DNA of 64,000 bases from Clitopilus passeckerianus (lineage: Eukaryota; Basidiomycota; Agaricomycetes; Agaricales; Entolomataceae). Where the stretch lies: the NCBI GenBank assembly GCA_944990035.1, contig CALYLX010000066.1, positions 558,001 to 622,000 of the forward strand. Direction: 5' to 3'. The position numbers and the translations under genes were made by a program. The notes under the pieces were generated by a model, which worked only from the letters and a program-made list of their open reading frames with translations, was not told where the DNA came from and did no database searches. Shown here one piece after another: positions 11,887-25,336 of the stretch; within the stretch, counting starts at the first letter, position 1, and each line of letters begins with the position of its first letter.

Positions 11887-12200
11887 TTTCAAGGATTCCC
11901 AAAAGTGGCAACGGTATTGGGCAATGAAGGTCATGTGACTTACACGATCAATCATATCGCGCCCGATTTGGAAAGACGCCTGTCGCAATTTCTCCTTGAC
12001 TCGTCCATCTTGTGCGTTCAAGCTGTCTGTACAGGAATCTTGGAATTTGGTAAGTATAGCACTAAGGCTTGAATTTACGAAACCCGTGGCTCAGATAAAA
12101 CTGCTTGTTCGCTTGGGTCTTGATCGGATTTACCCATTTATGACTCGTATCATCAGCCTTACGAACGTGGTCTAGAAGCCAATTAAGAAAAAAAGACTCC
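11887..12200. other. Divergent intergenic region
   Basis: This 314 bp segment between the PIH1 (minus) and DAHP synthase (plus) start codons should hold both promoters. No TATA box or repeated element stands out. Confidence 0.45.
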
Positions 12201-13842
<1,642 letters not shown>

Positions 13843-14080
13843 AATGTTTGTATCTTGTATCGATATCTTGTCTGGGAGTTGTATGTCGAGCGAAAGAGTT
13901 GAATGTCAAAATGTATCATCTTGTTGAATACTACAAAGAATCCGAGATGTCCATGCAAAACAAAGAAAGCGAGTGACGAAAAATGATTATGCGCTTGAAT
14001 AAGTTATGAAATGCTACTTTTTGAAGAAAGCCCTGAACCATGGATGTGAAATGCAATGTAATATAGTGTTTCAATTTCGT

Positions 14081-16513
14081 TTAGAAGACTCGATATGCTA
14101 TCATCAACGCAGCTGTTGCAAACGACACGACAATGCCAGTTGCGATAAGCTCCCTCCTATGAGCGCTTTCGGCAGCACTGATACTCCCAGCACTTGTGCT
14201 CCCTAAGAGACCGTGTACACCCATCCCGGAATGCCCATTCGAAGTTGCCAAAACAGCTGGGTCGACGGTGGCTGTATTTCTGGTCTTGGTAACAAAGGTC
14301 GTAGCGAACGTGGTTGTCGTTCCTCCGCCGCCTTCAGATTCGCTGAGGCTGTCATCGGTTAGAAAGACGAGAGCATAACTTGGTGCTGGGACTGGGATAT
14401 TGCACACGCCGTCTGTGGCGTCGCAAACGATGGTGGTGATGTTTTCTTCGCCCACCGGGCGGCCGTCCGAGGAGAAAATGTCGCCGAAAGTTTGGCCGGC
14501 CCATGTGAAGTTGTACTTCTGAGCAGTGGAGGAAGCTAGGAGGTACCTTGATGGAGTGGTCAGCACCCGAGGGCTTCCGAAATGGCTGAGTGAAAGCTTA
14601 CTTGACCTTGACCTGGCTTGGCGTTCCACTCAATAGTTGGATGCCAACATTCAAGTTGCTTGCGCCGGTAGTATCTGTGACGAAATTGACGATGGCGACT
14701 CGAACAGGGTTGCCGTTCTCGTAGATGACATATGCAGGTGTGTTGATATCCCCGTTGTTTGCGTTGAGGTCGAGAACTTGCGAGCCGTTGGTAGGACCAA
14801 GGGTTTCTGCGACGATGAGTGCGGAGTAGTAAATTGGGCCAATCGTCCATTGGTGGAATGAAGACTGGTTCGTCGGTGGTGGTGTGAATGGCTGAAAATA
14901 GGAGATTAAGGGACGCGGAAGGCCGTTACGATAATGAGAAGCACTTACATTGTAATACACACTTTGACCACCAACGTGCATTAATGCACCCGAGAAGTTG
15001 GAATATGCCATCTGCAGCGTGTAGTCTATACCCCAAAGCGCAGCACCGAAAGAATCTGAGATTCCGGGGAATCCACCACAAGACGCAGTATTCGTCTCGA
15101 ACATCAGCAACCTCTTGTTCTTTGTTTGCAAGTATGCTGTGGAGTTGAGGTACTTGTTGATGATGTTTTTGCCGGCATTGTGGTTAAGATAGTTAGGAAA
15201 CTCTGTTTGAGGATCTACGGGGCTACCGACGCCGAATTGTGCGAAACAGTTGTCTGCTGGATAGCTGTCGAAATTTTGAGATAATGTTATGTTCCACGGG
15301 CATAAAGGAGTCTTACTTTTCAACTGAAGCATATGCGAGGTTGGCATCATATGCATCAATAAACCCAGTATTCCATACATCTTCGGGCTTCCAGTCTCCA
15401 GTTGCAATATTCGGGCCGATGAGCAAGTCACGGTTTGGAATATTGGCATCATTGCCCATGGCTTGGATTAAGCTGCCAAATTCGCCAAAGTAGTCGTATG
15501 GGCCATATGTCTGAGTGAAGATTAGAAATGGTACTGGCAAGGCGTGCCGAATAAACACCTACAGTTGCTCGGTGTCCATGCCTAGCGTAGAGATCTGGTT
15601 CGTTACCTGCTTGCAGGCCAATGAGATAGTCCCCTAATATGGCTTGCCCTTGTTCAGCAATACTAAGGCGGAAGTTTGAGGTATCGTTAAAAGGAACACC
15701 TAGGTTCTATCAGCATGAATTGTGGAGGACGCTCAGAGGAAAACTTGCCCAAATACCAGCGAACATCGACAAGGGATGAGATGTTGCGTAGCATATACAA
15801 CAGCTCAGAGGTAAACACCAACGGTGGGGTTTGTGTCTAATATTTGGAGCCAGTAAGCGTTTCGTCTGAACAAAAAGTGCTGCAGGCCCACAGGATTAGA
15901 GGCTCCATTGACATCCTTTTCAAGGATCTTGCCATCGGGTGTGCTGTCGACCAGTACGGCAGTCTCCTGGGTGTTACCTCCTACACGTATCTTGACCTGA
16001 CCAACCCGCTGCTGAAGGTTTGCCATCAGGTTAAGGAAAGGCACCTGAAGCACAGATCTAGAGCAATGTCAATTTCCAAAACAACCGTTAGAATGGAGTT
16101 GGCTAGGCTTACGCATTTGTGCCCACTGAAATCAAATCGGGTTAAGACCCAAGACAAAGGCTAGTTTAGCGTATATACTCACAAACTTGATTAACCACAG
16201 ACATTTCTATCGAGAAACCAAGGAAAGATCCCTCCTGGGGAATCGAGGCACCAGCTGGCGCGCCTCCAGCCTGCACCTGCAGGGCAAACTGGGGGTTGAA
16301 TGGGCTCGGAACTGGCGGTGCATTTAGAACGGTTGGGTTGTAAGCAGCTGCACCGGTGTAATTTGCAGCAGCTCCAGTCACTGTAGCAGAGGATCCTTCA
16401 GCGCTCAAAGGCGTTTGGCCCTGTTGGTAGTAGACGGTAACTTGTGCAAGCGCCTGCGCTGTGATGCCAAGCCACAATACAACATAGAATAGCCGTATGG
16501 AGAAACTAGCCAT
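14081..16513 (-). CDS. Glycoside hydrolase family 79 (beta-glucuronidase-like), secreted with C-terminal membrane segment
   Basis: The protein begins with a signal peptide (MASFSIRLFYVVLWLGITAQALA) cut near residue 23. The TIM-barrel region carries FLGFSIEMS, VKIRVGGNTQE, the acid/base motif GLQAGNEPDLY and the nucleophile motif RLLMFETNTASCGG, both glutamates present, as in GH79 enzymes. These remove glucuronic acid or 4-O-methylglucuronic acid from arabinogalactan or other glycans. A beta-sandwich domain follows, then a Thr/Ser-rich stretch and a terminal hydrophobic helix (TGIVVSFATAALMIAYRVF), suggesting attachment to the membrane or wall. One exon, 16125-16113, is just 13 nt; the first exon ends after NQV and the last starts at 14546. 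The frame is intact as far as I traced it. Substrate specificity is not decidable here; basidiomycete paralogues are often numerous. Confidence 0.87.
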
Positions 16514-17065
16514 CTTGCCGAGCTCCAGCCAAGCCCTGATTTAGCAGTCAGCGACACTTTGAAGCTCTTTGTTGCGAGATTGGCGTTGAGGACGGCGAGA
16601 AAGGTTGTAGACGTCGTGTTGACGCCAGAGACTCCCTTTTAGAGGGTGGAGAGTCCCATCGATTGATGCTGCGTAGACAGGGGTGTTACCACGCCACTTG
16701 CCGTCCTATTTTTGACTTTTGTCGTCATTATCGCTAGAACCCCCTCAGTTCGAGCCCTGCTCAAGGAGGAGTCACTCAGAAGTCACCTCTCAAATAAACT
16801 TCAATGATTTATTGAGCTTTTTATAGGAGTTTGGAACAATTCTGTATCGTTCAAACCACAGCCAACTTCTTTTTCGGCACTTGGACCTGCTGCGCATCAG
16901 TGACTTTGTCATGGACGGTGGTTTTGCGGTGGTTTTATTTTAGCCTGTGTTAAATATATTCATAGAGTGCGATCATAGGGAGGCGTAGGGTATAATAATA
17001 GATTGTACATATAGGTTACTGTGTTGCCCAAACGTGACTGACGGAATGCTAGGTACCATAGCAAA
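16514..17065. other. Intergenic, no gene seen
   Basis: About 550 bp between the GH79 start and the 3' end of the next minus-strand gene. It should contain the GH79 promoter. No coding sequence or repeat is seen. Confidence 0.45.
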
Positions 17066-18430
17066 TCAAACAAAGAAATCGGAAGGACTCGACGTTGATA
17101 CTCCTGCCTTGTCGCGACGGCTTGTGCGTCTAAATCCGGTCGCCCACCAGCTTAAAAGCATCAGTATAACGCCAGTTATCAGGGCACCTCCTAGAGTAAT
17201 GATGGCAATAGTGACACTAGGAAGCAACGAGGTGCGAGGAACCGGGTCCCATTTGCTACAGTCGCATTGGCTGGAATCATTTCCTGGCTGTGGTACGGTC
17301 CCGATCGTCGCAAGTTTTAGGACAGTGATGTTAAGAATGCATATAGCCGCCGCTCCAGCGGTGAAAGCTAATGCAAGCGCTATCGAGACGGCGGTGTCCC
17401 AGTAGAACGTCGACGCGAAAGATTTCTTTAAGAGAGGAAGGCGGTGTGCCCACATTAGTGTTGTTCGGACACATATGCTGATTATGAAGGCGACAACGAA
17501 AAGGCAGAAAGACCATGCCATTAGACTGACAGTGGCAGATGGAGCGCTATGATTGTGGTAGTTGAGCGGCTAAACATTATATCTACCAGTAGGCAGACTG
17601 AAACTCACTTGAATAATGTCGTATATGTGATACCTGCGCCGAATACGGAAGCAGCGGAAATAGAGTCACAGAAATGGCTGTACTTCTCTATTTTTTTCTG
17701 TAAGGGGAGTGCGTTTGGTTCGGTCAAGTCGAGTTTTTAAGAAGCTGAGAGCTCACCTTTGCCCAGTCCTGTATACCAGCATAGCCAGTATATTTCTCGC
17801 ATGCAGCCGTTCCAAATTTCTGAGGAACGGCTATAAGTTGCGCATCAAGATTCTCGAGCTACAAAGAGCATGATTCTCCGTCAAACTGAAGCCTAGTGCT
17901 AAAGCGGAGAGGTGGCAACTTACCTGTGCCTTCAGGCTTTGACGAATTTTGATCAACTTGGTGTACCGCTCAGATCTTTCGTGCACTCCGGTAATGGATG
18001 CCACCGCTTCGGGGATTCCATCCTGTATCATCGATAAGTCTTTAGACGGCCTGGTTTAGCAGAAGAATGTTAAGCGAACCTCAACATGTTCCCCGTCTTC
18101 AGACTCTATGGGTTTAATCATCTCTAGAATAGTCTTCTTTATGCGTTGCAGCTATACGATCGAGTACGGGTCAGCAGCGAGGTACGCTAATCTGCGGAGA
18201 GTCCATACCTCGCAAAGGACGAACTGGCGCTCCATCTGCCGTTCGCTCGCAACCTTCTCGCCTTCCTCGATATAGGCCTCCTAAGTAACAGCACTTCAGT
18301 ACATTTCGACAAGACCCGGGCAAAAAAGCACTACAGCACTGACATGTTGTTTCCGGAAATCAGGAGACAAGCTGGGAAGTAGCATCTGTAGCAGGTCGTT
18401 GATGCTGGGCATCGGCAAGAGCGATATCAT
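17066..18430 (-). CDS. Unrecognised membrane protein with cytosolic N-terminal helical region
   Basis: I do not recognise this family by name. Seven exons in phase: 18430-18344, 18280-18209, 18151-18080, 18022-17924, 17858-17757, 17697-17609, 17546-17066, giving 333 residues, so the gene looks intact. The first 170 residues are charged and helical (for example EAYIEEGEKVASERQMERQ, LQRIKKTILEMIKPIES), with no signal peptide. Then come KYTGYAGIQDWAKKKIEKY and three or four hydrophobic segments: AASVFGAGITYTTLF, MAWSFCLFVVAFIISICVR, WDTAVSIALALAFTAGAAA and a last one near SLLPSVTIAIITLGGALI. The short C-terminal tail is basic and then Ser-rich. It lies between GH79 and the La gene with about 450 bp to the latter. 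Similar 'small-helix then four-segment' membrane proteins are common in agaricomycetes as hypothetical proteins; that is recollection, not a search result. Confidence 0.75.
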
Positions 18431-18886
18431 TATTAATACGAGCGTCTAAGAGAAGGATGCAGCACGATTGAAGGGCGCCTGCAAGATAATGGCGTTCGTG
18501 GCTTGAACTTGAACATGTTATCATATATACACTGTCATGAGGCAAAATGGTGTGCAAGTTTTGCTGTCCACCTCATGTCAGCATTGCCGTGTGGTTTGGA
18601 GTTACGGGACGCCCAGCTGCGGGTTGTGCTACGAGAACGAGAATTTTCACAGAAGATAACGGTCAAGTTCCGTGAATTAGATCCACGAGGTATCTTTGAC
18701 TTTCACTTCGCATACAGGAGCCCAAAGTAGGAGTGATGATCAGAGAACGTGGACAAGACATGAACACAGCAATTAATGAAATGCATGTGTGCGTCCAGTT
18801 ATGATTTCAACACGCCAGAATAATTACACATGATACACAACGAAAGCTTTTGCACAAGGACTCGAAGGGTCGTAATCGTTCGGAAT
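18431..18886. other. Intergenic, no gene seen
   Basis: About 450 bp separate the start of the membrane-protein gene from the 3' end of the La gene. No coding or repeat signal is seen. Confidence 0.4.
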
Positions 18887-20779
18887 TTATGAGGAGCCAT
18901 CCGTCTTTGCCTTTTTCGCCGACTGGAGCACTGGCGGGGCATTATTTCCCCTAACACCAACATCTGGACCACCATCGGGTTCCACAGCTCTCCTCCTCTT
19001 ATCACCCGTTTGTGCAGCGTCCGAGTCCTTCGCTTCCTTGCTGGCACCGTTGGTTGTGCTGTCCTTGGATGTTCGGTCTCCTTTTGCGCCCGAGCTCCTG
19101 TTGCCGCCACGGCCTCCACCTCGACCTCTGCCGAATCCACCGCCGCGACCCCGTCCACGTCCGCGCCCACCACGATCACCACGACCGTCGCGTCCTCCTG
19201 AAGAGGATGCGCCGGATGCGGCTTCCCAGACTGACTTAGCTGCAGTTTGAGCGCGTTCCAGCTGGAATGCTCGCTCCTCCGATTCTGTCAAAATCATCAG
19301 TAATACTTCTTTGGGGACGCATATAATCAGGACAAACCTTCGGGAGTGGTCCAAGTTACAGCGTTGCCATTGATAGTTTTTATGATTTCCCTGACAGTCT
19401 CGATTTGCTCTTCTGACAGGGCATGGTGGAAGCCCACAAGACCGTCGTTGGCGCCGCGAGCATACTTGATGAAGACGGGCTTTTCAAATTTCTCCTTGAT
19501 GGGATCCTGCACAAAGATTAGAAAGTGCTGCACATGTATGCCAGGTTTGTTCCTCACCTTGATCTCACTCCATGTAACGTTTCCTCCGCAACCTTCGAAC
19601 TTTAATGTAGCTCCCCTGACGAGAGGAACTTCTTCTTCCTTGAGTTTTCCAACGCCATCTACCTCATGAACACGGATGTTGGTTCCCATGAAGTCGAGGT
19701 AAATCTCCTTGTTAACCTTTTTGCCATTGGCGGAGGAAGGTTTCTTCTGCATTTCGCGGAAGGCGTTGAAACCATGCCCTCGGTCCAGAGTCTCCTTCTT
19801 GAGCACTGCGGCCCTGCCCACTAAGCCTTTCTCTTTGATTTTCATTTCGCAATACGCTTCCCTAGGATGACATGATAGGTGGGTATAGAAATGCGAGAAG
19901 CTGGGTTATGACTTACTTGCTCATAACGAGAAGCTCTTTACCCTCGAATGAAGGTTTGGGATCAGCATTCAGAAAGGCCTCAACAGACTTGTGGTCCGAA
20001 AATTCTGTGAAGACGGAGCCCTAACGGGGATTACGTCGTAAAAGTGGGATAGGTCTGCATATATCTAATACCTACCTTGAACTTCTTCTTGTCGTCTCGC
20101 CTCATACGCACTTGAGTCGTTGCACCATACTTGTCGAAAAAGTCTTCCAGCCGCCGTTGTAGGGTGTCGTCTTCATCTGGGAAGCCTTTCTGTTGTGTGT
20201 GTATGATGAGATAAAGAACAGCGGGAGAAGTGGACGACAAACCGCATAGACGCTCCGCTCCATCTGGCCCTTGGGCTCTTTTACTTCGGTCTTTCGCCTG
20301 ACCTTGATACCACCCTCATCCACTTCGAGGTCTTCGCTCGTCTTGAGGGCTTCAATGAGCCAAGGGAGGCCGTTGGCCTTGAACTCCTTCATGCGCTTGA
20401 AGGAAGAAATTGTGTCAATCGGAACCCAGTGTTCGGGGTCTTTCGTATGCAGAGTCCACATGAATCTGGAGAAGCAAAAAGATATGAATTAGAGACGTGC
20501 TCTCATCGAGAATATATGACATATATAGGCTCACTTATCGTATGGCAGATTGGTGTCTGCGAAATAAAACTCGACTAATCGAAGTGATTGTCAAGTCCCT
20601 GGCCGTTCAACTGGGGAGGAAAGTCACATACACTGTCTTTTTGCTCTGGTAAGAGCCTCTTTGTCGCCGGTCGATGCAGCGCTGCCATTGGCACCGTTTT
20701 CTTTTGCTGCAGGAGCTGCTACTTTAGCATCGTCGAATGAAGTTTCGGCAGAGGCCATCTGGACGTCGGTATCTGCCAT
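18887..20779 (-). CDS. LHP1: La ribonucleoprotein (Lhp1-like)
   Basis: La binds the 3' UUU-OH of new RNA polymerase III transcripts and acts as an RNA chaperone in the nucleus. The chosen ATG at 20779 begins a short acidic/Ala-rich leader, followed by the La motif (VEFYFADTNLPYDKFMW, then SSFKRMKEF and IEALKTSEDLEVDEGGIKVRR). RRM1 follows with RSVYAKGFPDEDDTLQRRL, FFDKYGATTQVRMRRD and GSVFTEFSDHKSVEAFLN. A second, C-terminal RRM-like domain contains NKEIYLDFMG and KPVFIKYARGANDGLVGFH. The tail is a long RGG/GR-rich block and then basic (GDKRRRAVEP, SAKKAKTDGSS), likely RNA binding and nuclear localisation. Several short introns split it; all domain joints are in frame. It is divergent from the acyl-CoA oxidase gene, with two telomere-like repeats in the shared promoter. 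Confidence 0.94.
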
Positions 20780-21081
20780 TTTGTCAAAGTTTTTGACTAT
20801 ATGCGGTGAGTCAAAGCCAATGACAATGGTCGAGTCAGAGGAGAACGAACCTGTAGCTACGGAGGATTCAACCAACATCGACGCAAAGAAATCGCAAAAT
20901 TATTCCCCATTTGTTACAGAGATAACTTTAGGGTTAGGGTTTCTTGATCGGGACTGCCAACATTGATTGTGATCATGGACCCATGGTAGCCGGATTTACC
21001 GGAACCTGATTGAACTTGTAGGGTGCTTTCATGCTGCATGCAGCCTCGGTTGCAGTATTCGACTCCTTGTCTGCAACCTAA
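20780..21081. promoter_or_regulatory. Shared divergent promoter of La and acyl-CoA oxidase, with a telobox
   Basis: Only 302 bp separate the two start codons. At 20928-20941 there are two perfect TTAGGG units in tandem followed by TT, that is AACCCTAACCCTAA on the La strand, about 150 bp upstream of the La ATG. In fungi, Tbf1-type factors bind TTAGGG-like sites in promoters of translation-related genes, so this site more likely serves La than the oxidase. The sequence is seen; the function is inference. Confidence 0.5.
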
Positions 21082-23837
21082 ATGGCTCCCTCTGGTATTC
21101 ACGATGCTGCTGAACAGAACGCTGTTGATATGAAGAATGCAAGAGACAGAACCTCCTTTGACATTAGACCCATCAGGGACTTTCTGCACCGTAAGCTCGA
21201 TTTAACTGACTGCATCATGGGAATGCGGGGAAGCTCAGGACTTCAATGCAGATGGACACGAGGAGTGGGAGAACCACCAGAAGATTGTCAACACCCTGTC
21301 TAAGGATAAAGCCTTTGACAAAACTGGAAGGTATACCCTTCCAATACAAATGCTCGACAAGCCACTCAGTGTTGGATGCCTCTAGGGATTTCATGACCCG
21401 AACCGAGCGTTACAATCGGGGGCTCGCTATGACGAACCGTATCTACGAGCTAGAACAAGAATTAGGCTGGTCAAATGAGGAAACCAATGCCGCAATTCAT
21501 ACTCTAGACGAGAACCTGCCCATTAACCTCCACGCCATCGGTAGGCCCAGTACTTCAACTCGGAAGCGACTTGGTTGCTCAATTTATCATATGTTCAACA
21601 GCGTTTCAACCGGTGTTCTTCCTCCAAGCGGGCCCAAGCCTTCTTAAGAAGTATGGCGCGCTGATCCAGAGTCGAGGCATCCTCGGATGCTACCTGCAGA
21701 CCGAGCTTGGCCATGGCACCAACGTCGCGTCACTGGAAACTACAGCCACATACATCCCAGAGAGTCAGGAGTTTGAAATACACTCTCCAACGCTCACCAG
21801 TACCAAGTGGTGGATTGGATCTTTGGGGAAGACCTCGACCCATGGGGTTGTGCAAGCAAAACTCATCTTACCTGGGGGAAAGGATGTTGGGCCATACTTG
21901 TTCCTCGTGCAACTCAGAGATCTAGGTTGGTATTTCATCGCATCTGCTGTTTAATTGTGACTGATGAGCATCACTCTAGAGACACACAGGGTTCTCCCTG
22001 GCCTTACTATCGGTGACATTGGTATCTCTGAATCTTTGGAAAGTGAGGGAATGGCATATAACTCTGGCTTCTTTAGGACCAAAAGCACTTGCGGGCTTCT
22101 CACCTACAGATAACGGCTTCGCCCGTTTCAATCATGTTCGGATCCCTAAGGAGAATATGCTCTCCAAGTTTGCTCAGGTTACGGATGAAGGCAAATACGT
22201 CAAGCCTCCTCATGCCAAGTTGAGCTATGGTGGTGTAGGTCACCAACTGTATTTAAAGATCTTGTGCTGAACAAACCCTTGACAGATGCTATACATTCGT
22301 TCAAAGTAGGCGTCTTCCCCTATCTGAAGGGTGCTCATCAATGACACGACTTGCAGTATGGTGCGAGGCGCTGGATGGCTTATGGCGAAAGGTAACCTCA
22401 AGAATAGCATCATGATTACTTGCCCTAACTCATAGATAGCCGCCACCGTCTCAATACGATATGCCACGGTTCGGCGGCAAGGAGAAAGAGAACCCTCTGG
22501 TATAGAGAAGCAGGCGATCACATATCCCTCTGTGTACATTCGCGTTCTCCCTATCCTGTCTCATGCCTATGTCTTTATTCAATTGGGCCAAGCATTGGTG
22601 AGTTTCTACATGTCCGGTATTGCAAAGGTTGGGGCTGATGACTTCAAGATGAAATCCTTCAATACTATGGCTGAACGCCTGGCGACTGGCGACACCTCTC
22701 TTCTCGGCGAATTACATGCCACAACTAGTGGTCTGAAGGTTCTCTGTACTACTATGGGCGTTCAAGACCTGGAGGTTGCTCGAAGGTCCATGGGTGGCCA
22801 CGGATACAGTGCCTTCGCCGGTCTAGGAAGACTGTATGCAGACTACCTACCGAGTGTGACGTGAGTAGTTGGTGTTTATTCATATCTGCGTCGTCTTTAA
22901 TCCCAGTCCAGATATGAAGGCGACAATTTCGTCCTCGATCAGCAGGTTGTGCGGGCTGCTCTCAAATCACTAAAGGCGCTTGCCAGCACCTCTGCACCTT
23001 CGCTCTCCCCTTCCTCGCAGTACCTTCGTCTCCTGATAGGCACACCGCAGCCAATCAAACTTAGTCCGGAGGCCTGGAAAGATCCTAAGACATCTATCCT
23101 CTTGCTAGAATGGCGAGCAGCTTTGGCAGTCCGAGATTACGCTCAGAACTTGAGCAGTCCGGACGCCAGTGTGAACCAGAGGGTCGCCAAAGCCGTAAGC
23201 GAAGCATTCGTTGGCACTAGAGTTGGCGAAATCATCGAAGATCTGGACAATGGCTTGCAAGCCAAAGAACGAGATGTCTTGAGAAAATTGTATTCTCTGG
23301 TGAGTTACCCTTTTAAGTCCGGAAGAAGGCCATCTCAAAGAATTGCTATCGTAGTACTTGTTAACGTCAATTGAGGGTGGCCTCGTCGATATCCTTACAT
23401 TTGGTCTTCTTGGCCCCGCTGGAGGAAAGCCCGGTGACGGGCATCCCCACGCAAGGTCCCTGAGAGCTGCTATTGATTCTCTGTGCCAGGAACTGCTTCC
23501 ACACGCGATAGGCCTGACTGATGCGTTTGGGTTCACAGACTGGGAGTTGGACAGGTGAGCGCCCATAAGTCAATGCGAGCTAGCCGAAAGATTGAAGGAA
23601 TATTCCAGTGCTTTGGGTGTCTACGATGGGAGAGTGTACGATGCCCTTTGGGAACGGGCTCAGACGGAGCCTCTCAATCAGGTAGAGGTAACGCTTGCGT
23701 ATGAAGTAAGAACATCTCCCTTGCCTTCTATCCCTCTGATCGATGCTTATACTTGATTCCTTCCTCAGGAATCTATTCGACCCATGATGCTGCGTGGGCG
23801 ACAGTTGGTCGAACGAAAGCTCAGCGCGAAACTTTGA
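21082..23837 (+). CDS. POX1: Acyl-CoA oxidase, peroxisomal
   Basis: First step of peroxisomal beta-oxidation: acyl-CoA plus O2 to trans-2-enoyl-CoA plus H2O2, FAD-dependent. Thirteen exons in phase: 21082-21190, 21234-21330, 21386-21540, 21602-21925, 21980-22021, 22077-22234, 22286-22305, 22357-22391, 22440-22860, 22912-23299, 23355-23554, 23609-23705, 23769-23837, giving 704 residues. Diagnostic segments: GCYLQTELGHGTNVASLETTA, STKWWIGSLGKTSTHGVV, DNGFARFNHVRIPKENMLSKF, SIRYATVRRQG and ARRSMGGHGYSAFAGLGRLY. The C-terminus is SAKL; AKL is a working variant of the peroxisomal targeting signal PTS1. Exon 7 is only 20 nt. The symbol is by analogy with the single yeast enzyme; fungi often have several paralogues. 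A long-chain acyl-CoA synthetase, which makes its substrate, is 12 kb downstream. Confidence 0.94.
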
Positions 23838-24558
23838 AAGTGGCATCAATATAGCTATCTATATGTAAATATCTAGCTAAGCAATATAGACCGGGAGTTT
23901 GTGACCACTCAAATGTCGAGCTTATAGGTCCACGGGCAGTGCACCCAATGCAAGCCTTGGTTCTTTCTGATTAGTTTTGGCTTCCGCTGTCGCCGTTAAT
24001 GCGTCTGGGCAGGGTCTTGCAGGTTGCTCTGAATTTAGGGAGAGTTGATACGTTAGCAACGAATGGACCAATGGCATGGGACAACCGGAGAGCACAGCAT
24101 GCCGGTTTGACGTGAATAATCGCCTTTCAGGTCCCTGTTCCCCCCAGACCGATCGACATGAAGACTAGTACCACTCTGATTTCTGAGTATCTTACTCCAG
24201 TATTTGATTCTCTCGGCATATATATGCGTTCTGTTAGCAATGAAATTCTGTCCAGTGCCACCTCGATTCAGTGGGTGCAGAGTTTCGTTGTGTGTGCAAA
24301 AGGCGTCGGCAATTAGCTCGTCGGCTAAAAGCTTGATGTGCACGAAACTGTTGCCTTCGCAATCAAGGGATGTGCGTGTGGCACAGCCGGCACGTCGCGT
24401 CGGGCGCCCATGTCCACCATCGTATAAATATCCTGCTTCTCGCGTGGAAATGCCCCTCGACTTTCAGCCGGTCTGGAAGAACACCCAAGCGTAGAACGCA
24501 TCATCTCACACAAAGTCAATAAACTCACCACCAACACCAACACCAACTTACGACAATC
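23838..24558. promoter_or_regulatory. Intergenic region with TATA box of the small secreted protein
   Basis: About 720 bp. A strong TATA box, TATAAATA, sits at 24423-24430, some 130 nt before the next start codon, and a C/A-rich leader with repeated CAACAC units precedes the ATG. Nothing coding is seen. The TATA position implies transcription starting at about 24455. Confidence 0.55.
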
Positions 24559-25044
24559 ATGAAGTTCACATCTGTTGCCGCTTTCACTGCTGCCGTCGCC
24601 CTCAGCGGTGCCTCCATTGCATACGCTGCTCCCCTCAATGGCGGCGAAAACAGCGTTCAAGCGCGCGCCCAGGAAACAATTTCCGAATTTCTCTCTCGCT
24701 CCGTCGATGAATCAGACGTGATGCTCGAGCGCGACCTCATCGATGCCGACCTGCTCGAATATACAACAAGGTCATTTGAAGACGGTAGCGAACTCTTCGT
24801 TCGTGATGGACCACTTAGTGATGAACTCTTCGAGCGTTCAGAAGAACTGGATGCACGAGATGAGGGCATCGAGTTTAGCTACTGGGCACGCTCAGATGAA
24901 GATGGCGAGAACCTCTTCGCTCGCGAGGAAGACTTGATGTGGAGTCGTGATTTCGACGAAGCGGCCGAGCTTGTGGCACGTAGCAAGGTCGGCAACTTCT
25001 TCAAGAAAGTCTTCGGTGGAATCAAGAAGGTGTTCTTGGGTTAG
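24559..25044 (+). CDS. Small secreted precursor: acidic 11-residue arginine repeat and cationic C-terminal peptide
   Basis: Single-exon gene of 161 residues, not recognised as a named family. Residues 1-23 are a clear signal peptide (MKFTSVAAFTAAVALSG and on). Residues 30-141 are strongly acidic and carry arginines at 36, 47, 58, 71, 82, 93, 100, 111, 122, 130 and 141, mostly exactly 11 apart, usually preceded by hydrophobic residues: ELFVR, ELFER, SYWAR, NLFAR, ELVAR. The last 20 residues change character to a lysine-rich amphipathic segment, VGNFFKKVFGGIKKVFLG. There are no cysteines. The layout, signal plus acidic pro-region plus cationic tail, resembles precursors of membrane-active peptides, in which the acidic part neutralises the tail. 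No dibasic Kex2 site precedes the tail, only single arginines. A TATA box at 24423 supports real and possibly strong expression. Function is unproven. Confidence 0.8.
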   Translation: MKFTSVAAFTAAVALSGASIAYAAPLNGGENSVQARAQETISEFLSRSVDESDVMLERDLIDADLLEYTTRSFEDGSELFVRDGPLSDELFERSEELDARDEGIEFSYWARSDEDGENLFAREEDLMWSRDFDEAAELVARSKVGNFFKKVFGGIKKVFLG

Positions 25045-25336
25045 AAGAATGTAGAGGAGGTGGTGGATGCATGAGACGATGGGCTTGAGGGGTTACTTTC
25101 TTTCCAGGGTCTTCGCAGTGTCACAAAATGCGACTACCACCTATGTAACTTATGCGGCCATCCTGTGAAGTAGTTCGCGTTGATGAAGTCACCAACACGG
25201 TTAATTTGGGCGATCTAAACCTGGAGTGCAAGGCCTGAGCGCTGAGCCATGAGTGGAACTCGAATTAAAGAGTGGTATCATAGTACAACGGGTATCCGGA
25301 GGTAGTCTGACAAAGGCCGCAAAAGTTCTTCAGCCT

